Position numbers and translations under genes: made by a program. Positions 33,045 to 42,035 of a DNA stretch of 64,000 bases are shown here, piece by piece (within the stretch, counting starts at the first letter, position 1; every line of letters starts with the position of its first letter). The stretch is from Adiantum capillus-veneris (Eukaryota > Streptophyta > Polypodiopsida > Polypodiales > Pteridaceae). Under the pieces are notes generated by a model. It ran no database searches, was not told the DNA's origin, and saw only the letters and a list, made by a program, of their open reading frames with translations. The stretch is taken from NCBI GenBank assembly GCA_014529385.2, contig CM043960.1:25712396-25776395 (forward strand), given 5' to 3'.

Positions 33045-34226
33045 ACACTGGGAGTTGGACCTGGTGGCCCTTCGACTATGCTGTGAACCTTCTAGGTGTG
33101 CATGTTATTGGAGTTACAAAACCAAATGAACCCTTCCACAAGGCCTCCCAATTGTGAACCAGATGGAGGATACTTCCTGCGACCCCAAAAACAAGGAGTT
33201 GGCACCCCTATTTTGGCATCCGTTGAACAGTCATTAATGAACCGCCCACATCGATCTCCATCTTTTGACACCACACCGAAACAAGTCATCTTTCGCCCAG
33301 GTTCTGTTCTCCTTATTGCCCAAACTGACTTTGCTACATTTACTTCGGGATATGGGACATCTTTTGAAGCTGTTTTTGTGTGCTGAAGCCCACTAATTGA
33401 AGTTGTCATTGTAACATACTCTGGCCTGTGGCTATCCTCCTCCAAGACAATATTTGCATCAGCAAAAATTGGCCTCTTTTTTCTAATACTCTTTTCTTGG
33501 AGTATATTTCTATTCATTTTAGGACTATTGACACCCATTTCATGCATTGAAGAATGTGTGAGGTCAACTAGTTTCTTTCCAGCTGCCGTGGAAGTAGATG
33601 AAGGTCGGCTCATGAAGCGATCTGCCAAATCTTTAATGCCGGGACCGGTGGAGCTCCCAACGCCTTTCAAATAGGCATTATATTTCACACTTTGAAGAAT
33701 AGCTAAAGCCATATTTGCACATGCTGCCTCATACAAACTTATGTGATCCTTGTAACCAACGAGGCACGCATACTAGCATGTTTTGACTCAGACAAGTTTG
33801 TGTTAGGGACAAAGATACTTGCAACATCTTGTGATACAAATATTTCCCCCCAATGAAGCACTCGTACATCCCACCAAGCCAACCATGTCTCCAATGAAGC
33901 AGTCTCCCCTTCAATGGCCATTCCTGTTTTCCAAAATATTCTAAGCTCTCCCTTACATTGCTCAGCCGGATTCTCTGTAGGTGCAGTTCTCCACTTGCGA
34001 CACAAAATCTTGTGCTCCTCTTGAAATGTTGGATGGATGCACTTGACAGTAAGTCAAACCATACTTTTCTCCTAATGAAACAAAGATGATCTCTCTTTGT
34101 TTGGAGTAGACTTCTTTGCTCCTCCAAAATAAACAGTACGCACAACAATCCAATTGGCACTGGCTTCATCTGCCATAAATCCCCTGAACTTTGGCTTATC
34201 AAAACCCTGTTGCTTAACCACATTGT

Positions 34227-34984
34227 TCAGCATCTTCCAAAATTCAATCTGAGCATATTTATTTTCCACGCTAAACTCAGCAGTTGCAATGGTGAGTAGC
34301 TCTCGTACATAAGGGTCACAGACATGCGCTGACATGTCGGCCATCCTTGAACACGGTGAACATGGTCAAAGTGCACCCACATTTGCTCCAAATGACACAT
34401 GTGATTCACCAAATCAACTCCACTGCCCGGTCCCTTAATTGACATTTTAAATACATGAGGTTGTACTTTATCACCCAATTGGCCTGGAAAAAAGATACTA
34501 TGGATAAAAGGATATATGCACTTGCTTTTCAAGTCAAGCACTGCCTCAAGACCTTTTGAAGTGATATTCTTTGATCTTTTTGCAGACTCCAAACTTCGTT
34601 CGACTCTCCTTTTATTTGACAGGGGAGTCATACTGTCAAGGAATTTAGCAAATTCCAAATCTTCAATCATAGCAATTGTAGTTGAACCTGCTCCAATAAG
34701 CTTTTCCATGATAACATCATTAGTGGTGGCCCGCTCCAATTGTTTCGCAGTCACCAAAGGGTCCCGACTTGCTCGATCAAGCAACATTTCATCTATGTGA
34801 CTTTCCACCATCCGACTCCTCCCTTCTGCACATGGATGATTATGTTCTCCAAGGTGCAAAACACACCTAGTACAATTATGCTTATCTCTAGGAAAACAAT
34901 AGTAGATAACTGCAGGACATATAGATACACATTCGGGAATTTGTCCACATGAGTGCATACCAGTGTGCCATACTGAGAAGAGAT
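34227..34984 (-). CDS. zinc-finger segment of the transposase-like gene
   Basis: Open through DLFSVWHTGMHSCGQIPE, then PAVIYYCFPRDKHNC and CVLHLGEHNHP, a C2-H2-type finger ending in the HNHP signature. A helical stretch with LLDRASRDPLVTAKQLERA follows. Its 3' end overlaps by about 115 bp, in another phase, the next transposase segment (34072-34344), which marks a frameshift. Confidence 0.5.
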
Positions 34985-35680
34985 CAATCCTTTAGGACTA
35001 GATTTAACAAGCCGACCTCGCATTGAGACTCATTGAACATATTTGAGCGCAAATAAAAGGGACAATCAATGTTGATGTAGCGAATGCCCAGAGCATCTAC
35101 TAAATCTGACAATGCCATTAAAATTATCACTGCTACAAGTGACATACTCTGTCCACATGTGACTATCATGTCTTTGCTCCATACCACTCATACATGAAGA
35201 ATTACCAGATGGAGGTAACTCAAAAGCAATATACCCATCATAATGAGTTGGGAGCTCATCAGTATAGACCACTTTCTTGGCTTGATGGAGGGCAATATAT
35301 AAATTGCTTTGCAATGGCATGCACTTAATCATGTCAATGACACTCACATTGATCTTAGAGAGAGGTACTTTCTTGTCTTTCATGTCTTGAGAAACTCTGC
35401 CAATGCCAGCACCAATCTGATCCTCAGTTCTCATATCCACCTTGTAGAACTGGTGTTGTTCATGATCAAGCATAAAAGTTTGCTCACCATCTGATGATAT
35501 AGTAGCTTCCAACTTGACTTGCGGTCCAGATAATGTTAGTGGACAAAGACATAAATTAGCATCACGAAGTTCAAAATGTTCTTGCAAAGAAGAAATTGTC
35601 AAAGAATAAATTTTGGTATCAAACATAAGCACTAGCTTCTGTCCACGCCCTGGACCAAAAACTGTAATGAATCTCCCCAT

Positions 35681-37141
35681 GGGTTAATAGTGTGTTTAGC
35701 AGAAGGTAAGAATATCAAAGAGCAGTGGCATGGTTCTGATTGATACAGAGGATGTAAATAGAATAGATTGATATCATTAAAATTCTATCCATAACCACTA
35801 GCCGCCACGAATATTGCACATTCTTGTTCCCATGAACAACAATTACTATTTTATAAAACAACTCACTATATAATATAGTCACAACATGAAATATAAAGTG
35901 CTTAAAAAATGAGCTTGCTTTTAGTTTTAAAACACTAAAAAAGAACCTATTGTAGTTTTAAAAACACTAAAAAAACGAGCCTGCTTTTAATTTTCAAAAC
36001 ACTGAAAAAACGAGTGTGCTTCTAGTTCTTTGAGTTTTACGATTTTTAGTCAATCGAGCATAATATGATTTTTCGAGCTTCACCTACCCAGTTAAATGTC
36101 CCATGCACAATATCCCATGCCGAAGTTAAGGGTGTTTACACACTGTTGAGTGTTTTTGGTTTATTAAATTTTAAGACAAGTTTTTGCATGCTGAAAAGAG
36201 TGGTTGCATATTGAGTTTGTTAGAGAGGCTGCTCTTAGTTAATAAAAGGAAAAATTGCACATCTACCCCTCTAATTTGCGGGAATTCCCAAAATACCCCT
36301 TAAATTTCAAACATTCCGAAAAAAGCCCGAATATTTTGTCACAAATTCCTAAAATGCCCTTCAAGTTTTCCAAAATTCCCAAAGTACCATTGGTCACGAG
36401 ATTAAATTTTCTTGAATGGCAAAACAAATTGTAGCTTTTCATAAAAAGACTGACTGTCTATGACTAAAAGATGCTAAAAAATAGAGTTTAGGTATGTTAC
36501 ATAGGCTTTGGAGATGAATTTTGTCTTTATTTTTAGATATAACTGCCCTTTTTGCATGGTAATTTGTGACAAATTACATGCTAAGAACTCAAAAACGGAT
36601 CTAAATTGTAAAAAAGAATTAAAGCTAGAAAATTTTGAACAGTCCAATCAAATAGATGCAAGGGTCATGGTTTCATTATGTGAAAGGGGCCTGTAGGCCC
36701 CTACTGTATTTTTTAAAAGCTAGAAGGTCCTTAATAATATTTTTTAATGCATCTATCTGCTCGCCTCTCTCACATCATCTCTCTCTCTCTCTGCGTTTTC
36801 TGCGCAACAGCCTTGGCAAATCTTCTGCGCACTTTCACGCTCTCAAGCCTAGCCTTGTTATGCTTTTCTGCGCTATTGCCTCAACAACTCTCTGCGCCTT
36901 CTTGCCTGCGCTATTGCCTCGACAAGTTGCCTGCGCCTTCTTGCCTTCTTGCCTGCGCCCTTTCAATCCTTCTTGGGTGCGCCCTTTCAAGGTGATCTCT
37001 CAAGCCTTTCATTCAAAACCTCTACTGCCTCGCCGTTCTTGAATCTCGAGACTCGGGAGCAACTCGAACAAGTCTCAGAGAAGGGAGGAGGGAGACGGGA
37101 GTCTACCTCGGCCCGAAAACCTCCTGCCAGGTACATTTGCA
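35681..37141. other. AT-rich spacer with short repeats
   Basis: 35905-36030 holds about three copies of a roughly 45-bp unit (AAAACACTAAAAAAACGAG, CTTGCTTTTAGTTTT). 36780-36990 has irregular CTGCGC(C/T)-rich repeats with CTATTGCCTC. No gene recognised; frames at 36656-37185 are in the repeats and carry no motif. Confidence 0.5.
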
Positions 37142-37187
37142 AACTACCTGTAGCCATCCACGCCGGCGTGGATGGCTACAGGTAGTT
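37142..37187. repeat. 46-bp perfect palindrome (family copy 1)
   Basis: The two 23-bp halves are exact reverse complements with no loop. The left half begins AACTACCTGTAGCC and the centre is CCACGCC|GGCGTGG. Related copies lie at 37627, 38898 and 38969. Confidence 0.95.
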
Positions 37188-37400
37188 CTTTTTTTCAATG
37201 CTTTAGATAACATTTGTAAAGCTTATGTTTAAATTTTATTAGAAGCCTTCTGTAAACTGTAACTTTCTCTGTTGTAAGGCTCTCTGTAAATCTTGAATTG
37301 GAGTTGAACCTGGGCTTATATAGCTCTCCCACAACCTAGAGCCTTGGGAGCGTGCCCTGCACAACCCGAGAGAGATGTTGGAGGGGTAGTGCACCCCCCT

Positions 37401-37403
<3 letters not shown>

Positions 37404-37448
<45 letters not shown>
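37404..37448. repeat. (AG)n microsatellite
   Basis: 45-bp AG tract between palindrome copies 1 and 2. Confidence 0.95.
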
Positions 37449-37452
<4 letters not shown>

Positions 37453-37626
37453 GAGTCTCAGAGACAATCTTTCAATCAAGGCAAGGTACTCCATGGCCTT
37501 CCACTTGCCTTCCAAAGTCGGACCTCCAACTCTTCTAGCCAGTGCTTGTGTTGGGATAAGTTGCCAAAGCTCTACCAGGATTAACTAAACTTTGTATGGT
37601 TTTCTTATCGTTATGATTCTAAAACT

Positions 37627-37674
37627 AAACTACCTGTAGCCATCCACGCCGGCGTGGATGGCTAGAAGGAGTTT
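37627..37674. repeat. 48-bp near-perfect palindrome (family copy 2)
   Basis: The left half is identical to copy 1 (CTACCTGTAGCCATCCACGC). The right half has three changes near the outer end (TAGAAGGAG in place of TACAGGTAG), so 21 of 24 pairs remain. It lies 39 bp before the transporter fragment. Confidence 0.95.
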
Positions 37675-37713
37675 TGAATGTGAAAATCTACGAAAAATAG
37701 ATATCCAAAAACA

Positions 37714-37995
37714 ACAGCTTGGCACATCATTCTGGGAATGAGCCTGTGGGGATCAATCTTTTCATTTTTCTACATGTTTGCATGGACCGGAGGTGGTGGA
37801 GTCGAAGCAATCAAATTTTGCAAAGAACATCTTGCTGCTTGGGAGATACTCCTTTTCTGCTTGTGGAGTGGGAGCCCTTTGTCACCCCATCAATGGAGTG
37901 GTGTGATGATGGTATTTGGAGGGCTCTCGGTGCAAATTTACCTCAAGTGGCGGTGCAAGAACAAGCCAATGGTTGAGAAACCGAGGAAAGATTGA
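37714..37995 (+). pseudogene. UDP-galactose/UDP-glucose transporter fragment (UTR1/UGALT type), internally deleted
   Basis: Reads TAWHIILGMSLWGSIFSFFY, MFAWTGGGGVEAIKFCKEH and AAWEILLFC, then after a gap NPLS-like SPLSPHQWSGVMMVFGGLS and QIYLKWR, ending KPMVEKPRKD and a stop. This is the C-terminal third of the nucleotide-sugar transporter (membrane antiporter of ER/Golgi) related to Arabidopsis UTR1. The block that normally joins EILLFC to the NPLS segment (about 37 residues, including the TTTRKF motif) is missing and the join is in frame. That fits a missing exon or a deletion. All of the N-terminal membrane segments are absent, so it cannot be functional. Introns appear absent. Confidence 0.7.
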
Positions 37996-38488
37996 AGTTT
38001 ATTTTACAGACTCATTTAAAAGCATTCTTTGGGCCATGTGCCCTTTCCATACTCGGGATCCTCAAATGGATTGGATTCCTTGTGAGCTATTGCCAATAAA
38101 AGATCTGGCAAAAAGTTTTAGATGACAGAGTTCTGAAGAAACTGGGGAAGATTTTGAGGCATTATTTTGTATTATGTAAGAAGCATATTTACCTTCTTCC
38201 CTTGGAGCATATTTGTAAGTCACCGAAAGGCAAACTGTGAGAATATACGAAAAATAGTTTTGTCGAAAGTGTGTGGTTTACATGGTATGCATGTGGCTCT
38301 GTTACTTCTTTGGCTGCATCCAATGGACCTCATTGGCTGCATTTTCCACCAATACAGCTCAGTGGAGAGGTAATCAATGATTGGAAGTTGTCCATCTATT
38401 GCAGCTATATCCTGTATTGAAGTGTAAGTTGATTTTCTTACTGGTTTAGAGGCAGTGTTTGTGAATGCAGAGCACATTTTATGCAAAG

Positions 38489-38570
<82 letters not shown>

Positions 38571-38677
38571 TTTTATGTAAAGTAAGTGCATGTGTAAACA
38601 CAAACATTGTAAAAACATATATGCTAGATGGATATAGGATATAGATGTATGTAGACATGCATTCACGTATGTAAATG
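37996..38677. other. spacer between transporter fragment and hairpin
   Basis: No coding signal recognised. Contains the composite microsatellite at 38491-38568. Confidence 0.45.
38491..38568. repeat. (GT)n(GA)n composite microsatellite
   Basis: About 35 bp of GT followed by about 43 bp of GA, the same composition and order as 29255-29330. Confidence 0.95.
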
Positions 38678-38840
38678 TATATTGTTGCTTATGCACCAAA
38701 GTTTCAACATTGATAGTAGAATGTATTGAGTGAATGGTGGGACAACCTTGTTGTTGGCATCCATGATGGGTAAATGAGTGTGGCATTCATCATACATTCT
38801 ACTATCAATGTTGAAACTCTGGTGCATAAGCAACAATATA
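38678..38840. repeat. long inverted repeat: 48-bp arms, 67-nt loop
   Basis: Arm 38678-38725 (TATATTGTTGCTTATGCACC...) and arm 38793-38840 (...GGTGCATAAGCAACAATATA) pair at 47 of 48 positions. A transcript from either strand would fold into a long, almost perfect stem. This fits a young inverted-duplication small-RNA locus or a fold-back element. Transcription is not shown by the sequence. Confidence 0.9.
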
Positions 38841-38897
38841 GAGGGAATTTCTCAAGATTAAATTTTATAATTTATCATGCTTTTTAAAAAATTGTTA

Positions 38898-38943
38898 GCT
38901 CCCCTCTAGAAATCTAAGCCGACATGGATCCTTAGTGGAGATC
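38898..38943. repeat. palindrome family copy 3 (degenerate)
   Basis: Core CCTCTAGAAATCTAAGCC then GACATGGATCCTTAGTGG, 36 bp, aligns position by position with copies 1 and 4, with partial self-complementarity remaining. Confidence 0.6.
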
Positions 38944-38968
38944 AATAAGATAAAGTTTTGATTTTTTG

Positions 38969-39014
38969 AATTGCCTCTAGGCATCCGCGTTGGTATGGAC
39001 GCCTAGAGGGAATT
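38969..39014. repeat. 46-bp palindrome (family copy 4)
   Basis: AATTGCCTCTAGGCATCCGC with TGGACGCCTAGAGGGAATT: inverted except for a few positions, the same length as copy 1 and the same skeleton (CCT-TAG-CATCC-CG and its inverse). It lies 26 bp right of copy 3 and 42 bp before the ParB-like exon. Confidence 0.85.
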
Positions 39015-39055
39015 TTAGTGAAGTAAATAATTTTTTTTTGGTTTTGTTTTGCAAG

Positions 39056-40745
39056 TCCTTCAATTCGTGGACGAGGTCGCAGAGGGAGACGGCTTTCTTC
39101 AACTCAAGCTTCCAGTATCTTAGAGAGCAGTGATCAAATAAGTGCAGTCTCTATCACAGATATGACAGATGGTTTGGAGACACAGGAGGAGGAGATGCAA
39201 AGTCAGGACTTGGGGCTTGGCTCCATAAATGAAGTTGATGAATCTCTTGCCCCACAAGAGGCATGTTTTCAAATAGTGCCTTATGTCGTAAGAGATGAAG
39301 TAGCAGTAGAGAATGAGACAGGGGAAGAGCACAAACTTTACATGCATAGAGGACAAGATATTCTTCAATGTACTCGCATGTTTAGTTGTTTTGATTGTCC
39401 ACCAATTCCTTTATGTCGATTGATCCCTTATGCAAGGGTGAGAGGCTTACGAGATGATGTTAGTGGATTGAAAGCTGCTTTTGCAAAGGAGGGCTACATG
39501 CAAGAAAAAGGAGCTTTTATTGTTTGAGTTTGGAATTGCAAGGAGGAGGAAGCTTATGTGACAGGTATTTCATTTCTCTGCTTTGGTCTTTCCTACTGTC
39601 TGTTTTTATGGTGTTTTTTGATGTTCTCATAAATAGTAGTTTGAGTGTGCTTTTCTGCCTATGATTATCTTTTCTGCAGAGGACCTTCTTACTTCATGGG
39701 ACCCAATTTGGGTTGGTATACATAAAGAGTTTGAAATTGAGCTTTCTAAAAGACCAAATCTTCAAGTTCTCTCTAATAACATGTTCTATAGTTAGGAGGG
39801 TAATCATAGAACGGTCGCTTGGATGGCTGCTATCAAAGAGAGATTCTCCATTGATCGAGAGAAACATTGTAGTGTGCTTTGTACAGTTATTGATCCTACT
39901 CGAGTGCCAGAGATAGCTTTGCTTAGTAGCTTGCAAAGAATGAATTTGTAAGCTTCATGAATTTCTATATATTTTAGCTGAAATGTATATATTGTATATG
40001 ACCTTGGAATAGCATGAATACACATGCTCTTGTAGTCACGCATCTTAGGGATGAGCTTGTCAACTGCTCCCACATTTGTGCAGCAGATCATGAAGCCTAT
40101 GTAATAGGGCTACCAGAAAAAGATCAAAAGTTGATTGCTGCAGTCCGTAAGAAATACTCGAAGGGTGTGGAGCCTTGGTACCCACTTACTCGTCGATACT
40201 TGGGAAAGCTCTTATATGATGTGAGTGTCTTTGGATTGCTTTTTTGGAACGATCTTATATCTTTTTGTGAAAATAGATATATTAAATTATGTAATGAAGG
40301 ATAAAATATCCAAGTAATTGAGCCAAATAGTATGTGCTTGTTTTTTGCAAATTATTTATTTTTAAGTATGTGTTGAAGGTTCAAATGTCCAAGGAATTGA
40401 GCCAAAGAATAGAGCAAGCTAGGCACACAATGATAAATAAAGAACTTATAAAAGAGGAGGAGAAAATATTGAATGATTTAGCACTCAAATATGGAGAGCG
40501 CGTTGAGAAGGTGGTTGAATTATTTCTGTTTTGGGTGTTTTGCACATAGTGTAATAGCTGTTTAAACTTGGTTTTCTATTCGTTGCTTAAAAATTACAGT
40601 TGCTAAATATTGTTGATCCGAATCTTGGGCCAGATTGGATGGCTTGAGTTCTTGCACTCAAATGGGGTCCTGATAGTTGGGGTACGCTTGAGAAACTAAA
40701 CTTGATTGCTATGCATGATGCTCCTGTCTTGAGCAAACTGTTATA
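39056..40745 (+). pseudogene. spliced gene with ParB/sulfiredoxin-like domain (broken, 3' truncated)
   Basis: Five exons with consistent splice sites and phases: 39056-39564, 39680-39947, 40013-40220, 40379-40510, 40600-40745. The N-terminus is Arg-Gly rich (IRGRGRRGRR), then an acidic linker. Next comes a segment with PLCRLIPYARVRGLRDDVSG and, after an intron, EGNHRTVAWMAAIKERF. A G-[NC]-HR loop after such a block is the active or nucleotide-binding signature of the ParB N-terminal/sulfiredoxin fold, so I infer that fold. The C-terminal part is charged and helical (RIEQARHTMINKELIKEEE). In-frame stops at 39525 (TGA), 39793 (TAG) and about 40644 (TGA) indicate decay. The 5' exon is not identified, and a chromovirus fragment joins at about 40746. 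Function unknown; plant proteins of this type are uncharacterised to my knowledge. Confidence 0.55.
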
Positions 40746-41950
40746 GAGTATGTTTCTAAATGTGTGGTATGCCAAAAGACGAAGTTTGATAGAGGGAAGC
40801 AACCTGGATTACTTCAACCTTTGCCAATCCCTAATTCACCGTGGGAGAGCATATCCATGGATTTTATCTTTGGATTGCCAAAATCTATCCATGGGAATAT
40901 GGATGATAGTAGACAGGTTTAGCAAACAAGCTCATTTTATACCTGTCAAACAGACTATCAAAGGCCATCAAATGGCAACCCTCTTCATATCACAAATCTT
41001 CAAGTACCATGGCTTGCCAATGTCCATAGTGTCGGATAGAGATCCTAGAATGACTAGTAATTTTTGGAAGGGTCTTTTTGAGAATTTAGGGACAAGGCTA
41101 AATTTCTCTTCGGCCTATCACCCGCAAACGGATGGCCAAAGTGAAATAGCTAACCTAACAATTCTTGATCTACTAAAATCCTATGTAACGGAAGTAGATC
41201 AAAGGTCCCAATGGGAGAAGTACTTACCCGTAGTGGAGTATGCCTACAACAACAATGGGAAAAGCACCTTTTGCGGTAATTGAGGGAAGATAAAAAAGTC
41301 CCCTGCTACTTAAGGTACATGGGAAGGTCTTCGCTGCAGATGAGTATAGCTGAGACCTACAAGAATCTTTCGAAAAGATTGAGGATGCTATCTCTATCTC
41401 ACAGCAAAGGCAAAAGGCTGTTGCTGATAAGCACAGAAGAGCCCAAGCCTTTAAATAAAATGATTGGGTCTTACTTAAATTTCCCAAGGCTCGATTAAGG
41501 CATACGACGGGCAAGAATCCTACCGGGACACCAAAAGTACCATGCTAAGTTAGCAAAAAGGTACTATGGCCCCTTCCAGATTCTCAGGCCAATCAATGAC
41601 ATGGCCTATCAACTCAAGTTTCCCAACCATTGGCTCATACACAATGCTTTCCATGTGAGCCTACTAAAGCCTTACAAAGGAGAGCCACCTCAAGAACCAA
41701 CTATTGAAGACCCACCGGAGATCAAGGACCAAGAAGAGTCCTTTTGAAGATGCTAGATGGATGCAAGGCATACAATTAAAGGATAACCTAAACCTTGTCA
41801 ATGCTTACAATGCTTCCCTAGAGTAAGCAAATGTCCAAATGTTTAAAATGAACAAAGTTTTTGTCTTATAAGTATCTTTTTTTTAATTGTGCAAAAAAAT
41901 AAAGTAGTATGCATGCTTAGATCAAGTTTGTGGAGACGACATCTCCCAAA
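40746..41950 (+). pseudogene. chromovirus fragment G2: integrase to 3' untranslated region
   Basis: Collinear with 47800-49125 of the intact element. It starts in the integrase zinc finger (EYVSKCVVC region) and runs through the catalytic core (SIVSDRDPRMTSNFW, AYHPQTDGQSEIAN). It continues to the end of the chromodomain region and the GAGACGACATCTCCC tail. There are small deletions (for example near 40905 and 41260, frameshifts), and about 110 bp of the chromodomain is deleted near 41740. It lacks gag, protease, reverse transcriptase, polypurine tract and LTRs. It joins the ParB-like gene on the left and an inverted reverse-transcriptase piece on the right. Confidence 0.9.
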
Positions 41951-42035
41951 GTAGCTTATCAAATAGGTCTTCTACCCATGGAATGGGAAACCTATTCTTG
42001 ATAGTGATCCTATTTAGTGCTCTATAGTCGACACA
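41951..42035 (-). pseudogene. G3 reverse-transcriptase piece, left of the G4 insertion
   Basis: The minus strand reads [16 protein letters not shown], then VEDLFDKL, continuing exactly from 50942-51050 once G4 and one ACACA are removed. G3 stops at 41951, where plus-strand G2 sequence begins, so the rest of its pol and its 3' LTR are missing. Confidence 0.9.
42031..42035. repeat. target-site duplication of G4, left (ACACA)
   Basis: ACACA lies immediately before the 5' LTR and again at 50942-50946 after the 3' LTR. Removing G4 and one copy restores TAGTCGACACACATACG, which encodes the VDYR region of G3 on minus. Confidence 0.9.

Larger units (their letters stand above)
32493..35680 (-). pseudogene. 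MULE-like transposase gene with SWIM zinc finger (broken)
   Basis: Five minus-strand frames in order make one decayed gene. 35680-35066 is an N-terminal region of unknown type. 34984-34227 holds a Cys/His DNA-binding finger with CTRCVLHLGEHNHP, the style of WRKY/FLYWCH-type fingers in MULE transposases. 34344-33739 holds FRGFMADEASANWIVVR and a Trp-rich part (LETWLAWWDVRVLHWGE), resembling a transposase core. 33736-33092 is Ser/Lys-rich with several Cys. 33044-32493 carries the SWIM finger. Frame changes near 35110, 35020, 34230 and 33740 prevent one protein. MULE-like transposases cut and paste DNA; assignment to that superfamily is by domain order only, and terminal inverted repeats were not found. 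Confidence 0.6.

Noticed and set aside
37142-37187. Transcription terminator or Helitron 3' hairpin
   Set aside because: A 46-bp loopless palindrome is far longer than a Helitron end hairpin, no CTAG-type end follows at the right distance, and bacterial terminators do not apply to a plant nuclear locus.
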